Counted from the stretch's first letter, positions 1 to 8,525 are shown. The stretch: DNA of 64,000 nucleotides from Streptomyces laurentii (GCA_002355495.1 AP017424.1:5521501-5585500); one strand, 5' to 3'. Notes: a model not told the origin generated them from the sequence alone. Program-made: numbers and translations.

Positions 1-1106
1 TGCTCGAACATCATCGGGGTGACCCGGCCGCTGCGGACGACCGAAAGGCGGGCGAGCAGGTCGGCGGTCTCGACGTGCCGCTCGAAGAGACCGATCGCGA
101 TCTCCGCCTTGCGCGGGGTGGCGGCCGTCATCTTGCCTTCGAGGGCGAAGAGTTCGCCGGCGGTGGGGAAGCTGTTGCCGTGCACGGAGACGACCGGCGT
201 GCCGGGCGCGATCCGGGAGGCGAGGGTGAGGATCGCCTCCGGGGGCCGCTCGTCGAGGGTCAGCAGCACGCCCGCGATCGGCGGGGTGCCGGTCGAGTGC
301 GCGGCGAGCGCCCCGATCACCAGGTCGGACCGGTCCCCGGGGGTGACGACGAGCGCGCCCGGGGTCAGCGCGGCGAGGAAGTTCGGCAGCGTCGCGCCGC
401 CGAAGACGAAGTCGAGCGCGTCACGGGAGAGACCGGCGTCGTCGCCGAGGACGACGGAGCCGCCGAGCGCGTGGGTGATCTGGGCGACCGTCGGCGCGGA
501 CAGCGCCGGCTCGTCGGGCAGCACGTAGCAGGGCACCGGCAGCCGGGCGGCCAGCCGCTCGGCGATCACCTCCCGGTCCTCGGCGGCGACCCGGTTGACG
601 ACCAGCGCGAGGACGTCGCAGCCGAGCCCCTCGTAGGCGCGGAAGGCGTTGCGCGCCTCGGCCCGTACGGACTCGGCGCTCTGGCCCTTGCCGCCGACGA
701 CCGGGATCAGCCGGGCGCCGAACTCGTTGGCGAGGCGCGCGTTGAGGGCGAGTTCGTCGGGCAGCTGGGTGGCGGCGTAGTCGGTGCCGAGGACCAGGAC
801 GACCTCGTAGGCGCGGGCGACCTCGTGGAAGCGGTCGACGAGCCGGGAGACCAGTTCGTCGGTTCCGCGCTCGGCCTGGAGGGCGGACGCCTCCTCGTAG
901 TCCATGCCGTAGACGGTGGCGGCGTCCTGGGAGAGCCGGTAGCGGGCGCGCAGCAGCTCGAACAGCCGGTCCGGACCGTCGTGCCGCAGCGGCCGGAACA
1001 CCCCCACCCGGTCCACCTGGCGGGTCAGGAGCTCCATGACTCCCAGCTCGACGACCTGGCGGCCGTCCCCGCGGTCGATGCTGGTCACGTACACACTGCG
1101 TGTCAC
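1..1106 (-). CDS. pta: Phosphate acetyltransferase, N-terminal part (3' end outside window)
   Basis: Phosphate acetyltransferase interconverts acetyl-CoA plus phosphate with acetyl phosphate plus CoA in the cytoplasm, normally with acetate kinase. About 368 residues are visible. They cover the N-terminal P-loop-like regulatory domain (starting TRSVYVTSIDRGDGRQ) and the following DRTGG-type domain. The catalytic PTA domain lies beyond base 1, and the family is usually near 700 residues in actinomycetes. The start is GTG at 1106, preceded by GGGAGAG at good spacing. The gene is divergent from pfkA, the arrangement I recall from other Streptomyces, where ackA follows pta. Identification rests on full-length similarity to remembered actinobacterial Pta N-termini. 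Confidence 0.9.
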   Translation of the reverse strand, partial: MTRSVYVTSIDRGDGRQVVELGVMELLTRQVDRVGVFRPLRHDGPDRLFELLRARYRLSQDAATVYGMDYEEASALQAERGTDELVSRLVDRFHEVARAYEVVLVLGTDYAATQLPDELALNARLANEFGARLIPVVGGKGQSAESVRAEARNAFRAYEGLGCDVLALVVNRVAAEDREVIAERLAARLPVPCYVLPDEPALSAPTVAQITHALGGSVVLGDDAGLSRDALDFVFGGATLPNFLAALTPGALVVTPGDRSDLVIGALAAHSTGTPPIAGVLLTLDERPPEAILTLASRIAPGTPVVSVHGNSFPTAGELFALEGKMTAATPRKAEIAIGLFERHVETADLLARLSVVRSGRVTPMMFE

Positions 1107-1300
1107 GCCGTGCTCTCCCTGTCCGAAGGGTCCGAATCCGGGCCCCGGGCCGCCGTCGCCCCGGGCTCGGCGCCCTCCGGGTCCCTGCCGTTCCGGACCG
1201 AGCCGGGTCGTCGTCAACCCAGTGCGTGCAAAACCCCTCCTCAGAGTGGCTCTGCCCTCTTGACATTACCCCTGGAGATCTCTGGGACGCCCGCCGGGCA

Positions 1301-1386
1301 GGGGCGGGGAAGACGGCGGGAAGAGAGCGGGGAAAAGAGCGGGGAAGGGGCGGGGAAAGGACGGGGAAAGGGGTGCGGCGGAGGGT
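1301..1386. repeat. Polypurine tract with GCGGGGAA-like repeats
   Basis: The plus strand here is almost pure purine, built of irregular copies of GCGGGGAA and related units. It lies in the pta-pfkA divergent intergenic region (1107-1589), which holds no gene I can support. Such tracts can form unusual DNA structures, but no function can be assigned from sequence. Confidence 0.5.
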
Positions 1387-1528
1387 CGGCGAAGGGCCCG
1401 GGAGGGTACGAGCCAGGGGGCGGCCGAGGCCCCGGGCGAAGGGCCCGCGCGCCCGGGACCAAGGGCCCGGGAGGACCCTTGACGCGGTGGGCGCCCGGAG
1501 TAGCCAGGGGCGCGCCCGCACGGCCGAC

Positions 1529-1555
1529 CGTGTGAGAATCGACGCGGCTCACACG
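1529..1555. promoter_or_regulatory. 8-bp inverted repeat upstream of pfkA
   Basis: CGTGTGAG at 1529-1536 and CTCACACG at 1548-1555 form a perfect inverted repeat with an 11-bp spacer, ending 34 bp before the pfkA start. A -10-like GAGAAT overlaps the left arm. The spacing suits a dimeric repressor site or an overlapping promoter element. The cognate regulator is unknown. Confidence 0.4.
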
Positions 1556-1589
1556 TACCGCTACCGAGCATGAGCAGGAGCACAGCACG

Positions 1590-2615
1590 ATGCGCATCGG
1601 AGTTCTCACCGCAGGCGGCGACTGTCCCGGCCTGAACGCAGTGATCCGGTCGGTCGTGCACCGGGCCGTGACCCACTACGGCGACGAGGTCATCGGCTTC
1701 GAGGACGGCTACGCCGGACTGCTGGAGGGCCGCTACCGCACTCTCGACCTCAACGCCGTCAGTGGCATCCTCGCCCGCGGCGGCACCATCCTCGGCTCCT
1801 CCCGCCTGGAGCGCGCCCGCTTCCGCGCCGCCTGCGACAACGCCAAGGAACTCATCGAGAAGAGCGGCTTCGACGCCCTGATCCCGATCGGCGGCGAGGG
1901 CACGCTCACCGCCGCCCGGATGCTGTCCGAGGCCGGCGTCCCGGTCGTCGGCGTCCCGAAGACCATCGACAACGACATCTCCGCGACCGACCGCACCTTC
2001 GGCTTCGACACCGCCGTCGGCGTCGCCACCGAGGCGATGGACCGGCTCAAGACCACCGCCGAGTCGCACCAGCGCGTCATGGTCGTCGAGGTCATGGGCC
2101 GGCACGCGGGCTGGATCGCCCTGGAGTCCGGCATGGCCGCCGGTGCCCACGGCATCTGCCTGCCCGAGCGCCCCTTCGACCCGGCCGACCTGGTCAAGAT
2201 GGTCGAGGAACGCTTCGCCCGCGGCAAGAAGTTCGCGGTGATCTGCGTCGCCGAGGGCGCCCACCCCGCCGAGGGCACCATGGACTACGGCAAGGGCGAG
2301 ATCGACCAGTTCGGCCACGAGCGCTTCCAGGGCATCGGCACCGCCCTCGCGTACGAGTTGGAGCGCCGCCTCGGCAAGGAGGCCCGGCCCGTCATCCTCG
2401 GCCACGTCCAGCGCGGCGGCACCCCGACCGCGTACGACCGGGTGCTCGCCACCCGCTTCGGCTGGCAAGCGGTGGAGGCCGTGCACCGGGGCGACTTCGG
2501 CCGGATGACGTCGCTGCGCGGCACGCACGTCGATATGGTGCCGCTGGCCGAGGCGATCACGAAGCTGAAGACAGTGCCGGAGGACCGGATGCGCGAGGCC
2601 GAGTCGGTCTTCTGA
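1590..2615 (+). CDS. pfkA: ATP-dependent 6-phosphofructokinase
   Basis: PfkA phosphorylates fructose 6-phosphate to fructose 1,6-bisphosphate, the committed step of glycolysis. The 341-residue length is normal for the short Streptomyces enzymes. The nucleotide-binding motif GGDCPGLN is near residue 9, IGGEGTL is near 103, PKTIDND near 125 and MGRHAGWIA near 170. The Gly of GGEG together with the Lys of PKTID is the mixed signature typical of actinobacterial ATP-dependent enzymes; PPi-dependent enzymes usually have Asp at the first position. The ATG at 1590 follows GGAGCACAGCACG, a usable ribosome-binding site. It is divergent from pta and followed by a strong hairpin at 2779. In Streptomyces several pfk paralogues exist, so this need not be the only one. 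Confidence 0.95.
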   Translation: MRIGVLTAGGDCPGLNAVIRSVVHRAVTHYGDEVIGFEDGYAGLLEGRYRTLDLNAVSGILARGGTILGSSRLERARFRAACDNAKELIEKSGFDALIPIGGEGTLTAARMLSEAGVPVVGVPKTIDNDISATDRTFGFDTAVGVATEAMDRLKTTAESHQRVMVVEVMGRHAGWIALESGMAAGAHGICLPERPFDPADLVKMVEERFARGKKFAVICVAEGAHPAEGTMDYGKGEIDQFGHERFQGIGTALAYELERRLGKEARPVILGHVQRGGTPTAYDRVLATRFGWQAVEAVHRGDFGRMTSLRGTHVDMVPLAEAITKLKTVPEDRMREAESVF

Positions 2616-2654
2616 GCCGGCGGGGCGGAGTCGTACGGACAGGACGCCGGGGAC

Positions 2655-2693
2655 GGGTCGTCCGGGCGGGTCGTCCGGGTGGGTCGTCCGGCC
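2655..2693. repeat. 13-bp tandem repeat, three copies
   Basis: Three head-to-tail copies of GGGTCGTCCGGGC (the last two differing at one or two bases) lie in the 300-bp gap after pfkA. No gene is supported in 2616-2915 apart from this repeat and the terminator at 2779. Confidence 0.7.
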
Positions 2694-2778
2694 TCCGGGC
2701 CCGGGACCCAGGTCCCGACCTGTCCCGATCCGTCTGTCCCGATCCGTCCCGGATACGCAACGCACCGCGCGGACCCGT

Positions 2779-2811
2779 GGCCCCGATCGTCCCCCGTGAA
2801 CGATCGGGGCC
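2779..2811 (+). terminator. Hairpin terminator downstream of pfkA
   Basis: GGCCCCGATCGT at 2779-2790 pairs perfectly with ACGATCGGGGCC at 2800-2811 around a 9-base loop. There is no T tract, as is usual for high-GC actinomycete terminators. Confidence 0.6.
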
Positions 2812-2915
2812 GAATCCATCCTTGAGCGCGGCGCCGCGGTCAACAAGGCTGGGAGCCCGTCCCGGACATGTCCCAACTCCGCCCGGGCCCGGTTCGCGGC
2901 GAAGGAGCGGCACGC

Positions 2916-3989
2916 ATGACCAGGGGGAAGTCGGCTCCCGACGCGCGGGGCGCGCGGAGCCCGGCCGAGTTCATCGCCTGCCTCCAGGCCCTCAAGGACT
3001 GGTCGGGTCTCACCTACCGTCAGCTTTCGGCCCGCGCCGAGGCCCGCGGCGACGTGCTGCCGCGGTCGACGGTCGCCAACATGCTGGCCCGTACGACCGT
3101 GCCGCGCGCCGAACTCCTCGCCGCCTTCGTCCGGGCGTGCGGCGCCACGCCCGAGGCGGTGGCGGAGTGGGAGGCGGTACGGAAGGAACTGGCGGTACGG
3201 GGGAGAAGCGAGCCGCCGTCACCCGGAGCCGAGCCGGCGGACGGGGAGGGCGCGGAGGGCCAGGAGGCCCCGGAGGACCGGGACGAGGAGGACCGGGACG
3301 AGGAGGACCGGGACGAGGAGGAGCGGTCGCTCGCCTGGCCCGTGCCCGAACCCGCCCCGGACGCGGGCGACACCACCCCCGCCCGGATACCCGCCCCTCC
3401 GCGTGCCCGGCTGCGCCGGCTCCTCGTCGGCGTGGTCGCCGTGACCGCGCTCGTGACCGCGACCGTCAGCATCGTCGTCTTCCTGCGCGGCGGCGACCCG
3501 GGCGGCCACCAGGGCCCGCCCGTCCTCACCGCCCCCGCCGAGGGCCCGGTCCGGATCCGGGTGATCGGCTCGGACCTCTGCCTCAACGAGCGGCGCGGCG
3601 GCCGCACCGGCCAGATCTACCAGCGCTCCTGCGCGGGCGCCGTCGTCCCGTACTACTCGCTCAAGCGGCTCGACGGCGCGGACTGGCGGATCGTCTCGGA
3701 CCACCCGGACTACGGACCCGGCTGCTCCGGGCTCCCCTCCGGTGGCCGCCCGGCCGAAGCGGCCCTGGAGGACTCCGAGTGCGGCGACACCAGCCGGGTC
3801 GAACGTTTCACCCTGGAGCCGTACGGCACTCCGGTCACCGGCTATCGGGTCCGCCCGGCCGGTTCGGCGACCCCGGACACCTGCGTCACCGTCCTGGGCG
3901 ACCCGAAGGCCGAGTGGTCCCGGCTCGCTCAGTCGCCGTGCCGCGCGGACGCCCGGGGCCAGCTCTTCAGCTTCGACCGCCGGAGCTGA
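2916..3989 (+). CDS. XRE-type helix-turn-helix protein with one membrane segment and extracellular Cys-rich domain
   Basis: This is a 357-residue single-pass membrane protein. Residues about 14-90 form an XRE-like DNA-binding domain of the Streptomyces type (TYRQLSARAEARGDVLPRST). A charged linker with three copies of EDRDE follows, encoded by a perfect 15-bp tandem repeat at 3273-3317. A hydrophobic helix lies at about 165-192, and a C-terminal domain of about 165 residues with six or more Cys would be outside the cell. I chose ATG 2916 because AAGGAG precedes it; an upstream ATG at 2868 has no such site. The layout suggests a membrane-tethered regulator or a Streptomyces lineage-specific surface protein. 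I cannot name a ligand or target. Confidence 0.75.
   Translation: MTRGKSAPDARGARSPAEFIACLQALKDWSGLTYRQLSARAEARGDVLPRSTVANMLARTTVPRAELLAAFVRACGATPEAVAEWEAVRKELAVRGRSEPPSPGAEPADGEGAEGQEAPEDRDEEDRDEEDRDEEERSLAWPVPEPAPDAGDTTPARIPAPPRARLRRLLVGVVAVTALVTATVSIVVFLRGGDPGGHQGPPVLTAPAEGPVRIRVIGSDLCLNERRGGRTGQIYQRSCAGAVVPYYSLKRLDGADWRIVSDHPDYGPGCSGLPSGGRPAEAALEDSECGDTSRVERFTLEPYGTPVTGYRVRPAGSATPDTCVTVLGDPKAEWSRLAQSPCRADARGQLFSFDRRS
3273..3317 (+). repeat. 15-bp coding tandem repeat (EDRDE), three perfect copies
   Basis: GAGGACCGGGACGAG is repeated three times without mismatch inside the XRE-type gene and encodes an acidic linker. Copy-number change would keep the reading frame. Confidence 0.85.
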
Positions 3990-3992
3990 GCC

Positions 3993-4028
3993 CAGCCGGG
4001 AGCCCCGGCCGGCCGCGGCTCCCGGCTG
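3993..4028. terminator. Bidirectional hairpin terminator between convergent genes
   Basis: CAGCCGGGAGCC at 3993-4004 pairs with GGCTCCCGGCTG at 4017-4028 (12 bp perfect, 12-base GC-rich loop), just after the XRE-type gene. It can also serve the convergent regulator ending at 4218. The rest of the gap to 4217 shows no gene I can support. Confidence 0.6.
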
Positions 4029-4217
4029 CGGCGCAGGCGTACGACGACCAGTCGTCCGGAGTACGCCAGAGAGCCGACGGCCGGCACAGGAAGGCGACCA
4101 GGACCGGATTCACCCACGCCGGAACCAGGTCGTAGTCGGCGTGTCCACGCCCTCCCGCCGGTGCGCGCGGCGGCCCGGACCGGGCCCGGCCCCGGGGGCC
4201 CGGTCAGTGTCCCCCCG

Positions 4218-4934
4218 TCAGTGGCCCCGGGGCCGGCGGTCGGCCGCCGCGAGCCAGCGGTACTGGAGCTCGGGGCGGCCGATCTGCCCGTACTGCGGGG
4301 CCCGGACCGCCCGGCCCGAGGTCACCAGGTGTTCCAGGTAGCGGCGCGCGGTGATCCGCGAGATCCCGAGGGCCGCGCCCGCCTCCGCCGCCGTCAGCCC
4401 CTCGTCCGCCGCCCGCAGCGTCCGGGTCACCGCCGTCAGGGTCGGCGCGCTCAGCCCCTTGGGCAGCGCGGCGGGCTGCGGGGCGCGCAGCGTGGCGAGG
4501 GCCTGGTCCACCTCGTCCTGCCCCGACGCCTCCCCGGCCGCCGCCCGGAACTCCGCGTACCGGCCGAGCCGGTCCCGCAGCGTGGCGAACGTGAACGGCT
4601 TGAGCACGTACTGCACGACCCCCAGCGACACGCCCTCCCGCACCAGCGACAGATCCCGCGCCGAGGTCACCGCGATCACGTCCGCCGCGTGCCCGGCGGC
4701 GCGCAGCGACCGCAGCAGCTGGAGCCCGTGCCCGTCGGGCAGATAGAGGTCGAGCAGGATCAGGTCCACCGGCATCCGGTCCAGGATCCGGACGGCGGCG
4801 GCCCGCGAGTGCGCCACCCCGACCACCCGGAAGCCGTCCACCCGGCCCGCGTACAGCGCGTGCGCGTCTGCGGCGACGGGGTCGTCCTCGACGACCAGCA
4901 CCCGGATGCCGTCGGCGGCTTCCCGGCCGGTCAC
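4218..4934 (-). CDS. CitB/DcuR-family response regulator
   Basis: A 238-residue response regulator. The receiver domain (residues about 10-125) has the acidic pair in VVEDD, phosphoacceptor Asp62 in LLDLYLPDGHG, and the conserved Thr and Lys (VTSARD, VLKPF). The C-terminal half has a winged-helix segment (LTAAEAGAALGISRITARRY) of the CitB/DpiA type rather than LuxR or OmpR. GTG 4934 overlaps the stop of the upstream kinase by four bases, so the two are co-translated. With a dicarboxylate symporter divergently encoded at 6993, the pair most likely controls uptake of C4-dicarboxylates or citrate-like acids. This is inferred from context and from known CitAB/DcuSR systems. Confidence 0.88.
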   Translation of the reverse strand: MTGREAADGIRVLVVEDDPVAADAHALYAGRVDGFRVVGVAHSRAAAVRILDRMPVDLILLDLYLPDGHGLQLLRSLRAAGHAADVIAVTSARDLSLVREGVSLGVVQYVLKPFTFATLRDRLGRYAEFRAAAGEASGQDEVDQALATLRAPQPAALPKGLSAPTLTAVTRTLRAADEGLTAAEAGAALGISRITARRYLEHLVTSGRAVRAPQYGQIGRPELQYRWLAAADRRPRGH

Positions 4935-6835
4935 GCGCGCACCTCCCCGGCGGCGCTCCGCACGAGCGGCAGCCGGACCGTGAACTCCGCGCCACCCAGC
5001 GGGGATTCGGCGAGTGTCAGGGTTCCGGACGCGCGGCTGACGGCCTGCCGGACCAGGGCCAAGCCGAGGCCGCGGCCGGGGCCGTGGGTGGACCAGCCAC
5101 GGTCGAGGACGGCGGCGCGGTCCTCCGGCCGTACCCCGGGGCCGGTGTCGCCGACGCGCAGCAGCAGTTCCCCGTCGTCGGCGAGGGCGGTCACGGTGAC
5201 CCGGGGGCTGCGCGGGGCGGCCGGCGCGGCGGCGGTACGCGGGGCGGAGGGAAGCGGCTCGCGCGGGGCGGGGATGCCCGCGAGCAGCGGCGGCGCGTCG
5301 GGGCCGGCGCCGCCCTCCTCGTGGACCATCTCCTTCTCGTACGCCGTGCTCGCCTCGTACGCCGTCCCCTCGTCGTACGGCATCTCGTCCTCGTACGCGG
5401 TCTCGTCCAGGTACATCGTCCCGCCCGTGTACGGGGCCCCGCCCGCGTCCGCCGTCGTCGCCCCGCCCGCCGCCTCCACCGCGTTGTCGACCAGGTTGCC
5501 GAGGATCGTCACCAGGTCGCGGGCGGCCAGGGCCTCCGGCAGCACCCCGTCGTCGATGCGGCTGTCCTCGGTCAGGACCAGTTCCACGCCCCGCTCGTTG
5601 GCCTGCGCGGCCTTGCCGAGCAGCAGCGCGGCCAGGACCGGTTCGCCCACCGCGTTCACCACCCGGTCGGTGAGCTCCTGTGCCAGCTCCAGTTCGGCGG
5701 TGGCGAAGCCGACCGCCTCCTCGACCCGGCCCAGTTCGATGAGGGACACGACGGTGTGCAGCCGATTCGCCGCCTCGTGGGCCTGGGAGCGCAGCGCCTC
5801 CGAGAACCCGCGTTCCGAGTCCAGCTCGCCCGACAGCGCCTGGAGCTCGGTGCGGTCCCGCAGGGTGACGACGGTGCCGCGCCGCTCGCCGCCCACCACC
5901 GGCCGGGTGTTGACCACGAGCACCCGTTCGTCCGTCAGATGCAGCTCGTCGACGCGCGGCTCCGAGGAGAGCAGGGCTCCGGTGAGCGCCGCCGGAAGGC
6001 CCAGTTCGGCGGCCGACCGCCCGACCAGACCGCTGTCCCCGGACCCGGACCCGAATCCGGACCCGGCCCCGTCTCCCGTGAGCCCGAGCAGCTCCCGCGC
6101 CCCGTCGTTGATGAGCGCGATCCGCCGCTGCCCGTCCAGCATCACCAGACCCTCGCGCACCGCGTGCAGCGCGGCCTCGTGGTAGTCGTGCATCCGGCTC
6201 AGCTCGGTCGCGTTCATCCCCTTGGTGTGCCGGCGCAGCCGCGCGTTGACGACGTACGTCCCCGCGCCGCCGGCCACGAGCGCCGCGCACGCCATCACGA
6301 GCAGCGCCGCGACCTGCTCCCGTACCTGCTCGCTGATCCGGTCGATGGTGATGCCCGCGCTGACCAGGGCGATCACCCGGCCCCCGTCGCTGACCGGCGC
6401 CACCGAGCGGACCGAGACGCCGAGGGTGCCCAGGTGCGTCTCGGAGAAGGACTGCCCGTGCGCGGCGGGTTCGAGGTGCCCGACGTACGTGTGGCCGATC
6501 CGTCCCGGCTCCGGATGCGTCCAGCGCGTTCCGTCCGGCGCCATGATCACGACGAAGTCGACGCCGGTCCGTACCCGCAGCGACTCCGCGTACGGCTGGA
6601 GCCCGGCCGTCGGATCCGTCCGGTCCGCCGCGCGCGCCGCGGCCACCACCGTGGGTGAGGCGGCGACGGCGTTCGCGGTGGCCGTCGTCTGCCGGCGGGC
6701 GGTCTCCTCGGCCTGTTCGCGATCCGTCACGTACGCGAATACGGCGCATCCCGCGACGACGGCGGCCATCAGCACGACCTGCATGGCGAAGAGCTGACCA
6801 GCGAGGCTGCGGGGCCGGGAGAGGGGGAGGCGCAT
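4931..6835 (-). CDS. CitA/DcuS-like sensor histidine kinase with unusual insertion in the ATPase domain
   Basis: A 634-residue membrane sensor kinase. Helix 1 is at about 14-36, a periplasmic-type sCACHE sensor at about 37-170, helix 2 at about 175-195 and a cytoplasmic PAS domain at about 215-325. The phosphoacceptor is His353 in SQAHEAANRLH, the N-box is NLVDNAVEA around residue 451 and the G-box is DTGPGV at about 563. Between N- and G-boxes is an 80-residue insertion (about 460-540) containing repeated acidic Tyr-rich units (YEDE, YDEG, YEAS, YEKE), absent from typical CitA kinases. ATG 6835 fits the start of helix 1. The regulator start overlaps the kinase stop by 4 bp. The divergent dctA-like gene suggests a dicarboxylate signal. 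Confidence 0.88.
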   Translation of the reverse strand: MRLPLSRPRSLAGQLFAMQVVLMAAVVAGCAVFAYVTDREQAEETARRQTTATANAVAASPTVVAAARAADRTDPTAGLQPYAESLRVRTGVDFVVIMAPDGTRWTHPEPGRIGHTYVGHLEPAAHGQSFSETHLGTLGVSVRSVAPVSDGGRVIALVSAGITIDRISEQVREQVAALLVMACAALVAGGAGTYVVNARLRRHTKGMNATELSRMHDYHEAALHAVREGLVMLDGQRRIALINDGARELLGLTGDGAGSGFGSGSGDSGLVGRSAAELGLPAALTGALLSSEPRVDELHLTDERVLVVNTRPVVGGERRGTVVTLRDRTELQALSGELDSERGFSEALRSQAHEAANRLHTVVSLIELGRVEEAVGFATAELELAQELTDRVVNAVGEPVLAALLLGKAAQANERGVELVLTEDSRIDDGVLPEALAARDLVTILGNLVDNAVEAAGGATTADAGGAPYTGGTMYLDETAYEDEMPYDEGTAYEASTAYEKEMVHEEGGAGPDAPPLLAGIPAPREPLPSAPRTAAAPAAPRSPRVTVTALADDGELLLRVGDTGPGVRPEDRAAVLDRGWSTHGPGRGLGLALVRQAVSRASGTLTLAESPLGGAEFTVRLPLVRSAAGEVRA

Positions 6836-6913
6836 GCGAGCAAGTGTGCCCCGCCCGATTTGCTCCCCCGTGCGATGTGCCCGAATCGTTCTGTGAACGA
6901 AACGAACGCAACG

Positions 6914-6942
6914 GTGACGGCGGTCACAGCCTGATGGATAGT
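6914..6942 (+). promoter_or_regulatory. Candidate promoter of the dicarboxylate symporter gene
   Basis: GTGACG at 6914-6919 and GATAGT at 6937-6942 are separated by exactly 17 bp, a good SigA-like pair. The -35 lies inside a small dyad, GTGAC-N4-GTCAC (6914-6927), that could bind the neighbouring response regulator. Confidence 0.45.
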
Positions 6943-6945
6943 CGC

Positions 6946-6973
6946 GGGGGTCCACCGCGAGGTGGACACCCCC
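6946..6973 (+). promoter_or_regulatory. Hairpin in the putative 5' leader of the symporter gene
   Basis: GTCCACC (6950-6956) pairs with GGTGGAC (6961-6967) around GCGA. With one bulged A the stem extends into GGGG/CCCC. It starts where transcription would begin and ends just before the ribosome-binding site GAGGAGGG, so it could affect translation or message stability. Confidence 0.4.
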
Positions 6974-6992
6974 GAGTACGAGGAGGGAACCC

Positions 6993-8375
6993 GTGGCAGC
7001 CCGACGGGACCGCACCCACTATCTGTATCTGGCCGTCATCGGCGCCGTCCTGCTCGGCATCGCCGTCGGCTTCCTGGCGCCCGGCGTCGCCGTCGAGCTG
7101 AAGCCGATCGGCACCGGCTTCGTCAACCTCATCAAGATGATGATCTCGCCGATCATCTTCTGCACGATCGTGCTCGGCGTCGGCTCGGTCCGCAAGGCCG
7201 CCAAGGTCGGCGCGGTCGGCGGTCTCGCCCTCGGCTACTTCCTCGTCATGTCCACCGTGGCCCTCGCCATCGGCCTGGTCGTCGGCAACATCCTGGAGCC
7301 GGGTTCGAGCCTCCACCTCACCAAGGACCTCGCCGAGGCCGGTGCCGCGCAGGCCGAGGGCGCCAGCGAGAGCACGTCCGACTTCATCCTCGGCATCATC
7401 CCGAAGACCATCGTCTCCGCCTTCACCGAGGGCGAGGTCCTCCAGACCCTGCTCGTCGCCCTCCTCGCGGGCTTCGCGCTGCAGGCGATGGGCAAGGCCG
7501 GCGAGCCGGTGCTGCGCGGCATCGGGCACATCCAGCGGCTGGTCTTCCGCATCCTCGCGATGATCATGTGGGCCGCCCCGGTCGGCGCGTTCGGAGCGAT
7601 GGCCGCCGTGGTCGGCGCGACCGGCGTCGACGCCCTGAAGTCGCTCGCGGTCATCATGATCGGCTTCTACATCACCTGCGCGCTGTTCGTCTTCGTCGTC
7701 CTCGGCGCGCTGCTGCGGCTGATCGCCGGCGTGAACATCTTCTCCCTGCTGAAGTACCTGGGCCGGGAGTTCCTGCTCATCCTGTCCACCTCCTCGTCCG
7801 AGTCGGCGCTGCCGCGCCTCATCGCGAAGATGGAGCACCTGGGCGTCTCCAAGCCGGTCGTCGGCATCACCGTCCCGACCGGCTACTCCTTCAACCTCGA
7901 CGGCACCGCCATCTACCTGACGATGTCCTCGCTGTTCATCGCCGAGGCCATGGGCAACCCGCTGAAGATCGGCGAGCAGATCTCGCTCCTCGTCTTCATG
8001 GTCATCGCCTCGAAGGGCGCGGCGGGCGTCACCGGCGCCGGCCTCGCGACCCTGGCCGGCGGCCTGCAGTCGCACCGCCCCGAGCTGGTCGACGGCGTCG
8101 GCCTGATCGTCGGCATCGACCGCTTCATGAGCGAGGCCCGCGCCCTCACCAACTTCGCGGGCAACGCCGTCGCCACCGTCCTCGTCGGCACCTGGACCAA
8201 GGAGATCGACAAGGCCCGGGTGACCGAGGTGCTGGCCGGCCACGCCCCGTTCGACGAGACGACCCTCGTCGACGACGGCCACGGCGCGCCCGCCGGCGCC
8301 GATGCCGACGCCGACGTGCCGGACCAGCGTGGCGCGTCGGGTGACGGCGACACGAAGGTGCCCGCCGGCGTCTGA
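6993..8375 (+). CDS. dctA: Dicarboxylate/amino acid:cation symporter (DctA-like)
   Basis: A 460-residue secondary transporter of the DAACS family, which brings succinate, fumarate, malate or acidic amino acids into the cell with Na+ or H+. Eight membrane segments plus two re-entrant loops are expected. Visible signatures are the serine-rich hairpin SSSESALPR and the substrate-binding segment TGYSFNLDGTAIYL. The C-terminus ends in a short acidic, non-conserved tail. GTG 6993 is preceded by an excellent GAGGAGGG site. The gene is divergent from the CitAB-like system, the classic arrangement for signal-controlled dicarboxylate uptake. The exact substrate cannot be read from the sequence. Confidence 0.88.
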   Translation: MAARRDRTHYLYLAVIGAVLLGIAVGFLAPGVAVELKPIGTGFVNLIKMMISPIIFCTIVLGVGSVRKAAKVGAVGGLALGYFLVMSTVALAIGLVVGNILEPGSSLHLTKDLAEAGAAQAEGASESTSDFILGIIPKTIVSAFTEGEVLQTLLVALLAGFALQAMGKAGEPVLRGIGHIQRLVFRILAMIMWAAPVGAFGAMAAVVGATGVDALKSLAVIMIGFYITCALFVFVVLGALLRLIAGVNIFSLLKYLGREFLLILSTSSSESALPRLIAKMEHLGVSKPVVGITVPTGYSFNLDGTAIYLTMSSLFIAEAMGNPLKIGEQISLLVFMVIASKGAAGVTGAGLATLAGGLQSHRPELVDGVGLIVGIDRFMSEARALTNFAGNAVATVLVGTWTKEIDKARVTEVLAGHAPFDETTLVDDGHGAPAGADADADVPDQRGASGDGDTKVPAGV

Positions 8376-8390
8376 TTTCCCCCCACGGGA

Positions 8391-8444
8391 GCGAACGCCC
8401 CCGGTCGCGAGCCGCAGCAGCGGCGCGTGGCCGGGGGCGTTCGC
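8391..8444 (+). terminator. Terminator after the symporter gene
   Basis: GCGAACGCCCCCGG at 8391-8404 is repeated as its exact reverse complement at 8431-8444, giving a 14-bp stem that closes on a GC-rich loop. Confidence 0.75.
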
Positions 8445-8491
8445 GTGGTGTGCCGCCCTTGCCCGTTCGCCCGTTCGCCTGGGCTCCTTGC

Positions 8492-8509
8492 CTTGACGTC
8501 GGCGTCAAG
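8492..8509 (+). promoter_or_regulatory. MerR-type operator dyad
   Basis: CTTGACG-TCGG-CGTCAAG is a perfect 18-bp dyad ending 16 bp before the MerR start codon. It contains a -35-like TTGACG. Placement inside the promoter of its own regulator is typical of MerR-family autoregulation. Confidence 0.6.
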
Positions 8510-8525
8510 CCGTACGTTCGGGGAC

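Noticed and set aside
3970..4110. Possible C-terminal protein remnant on the minus strand (reads PVLVAFLCRPSALW)
   Set aside because: The stretch looks protein-like, but there is no start with a ribosome-binding site, the third-position GC is weak and it overlaps a strong hairpin.
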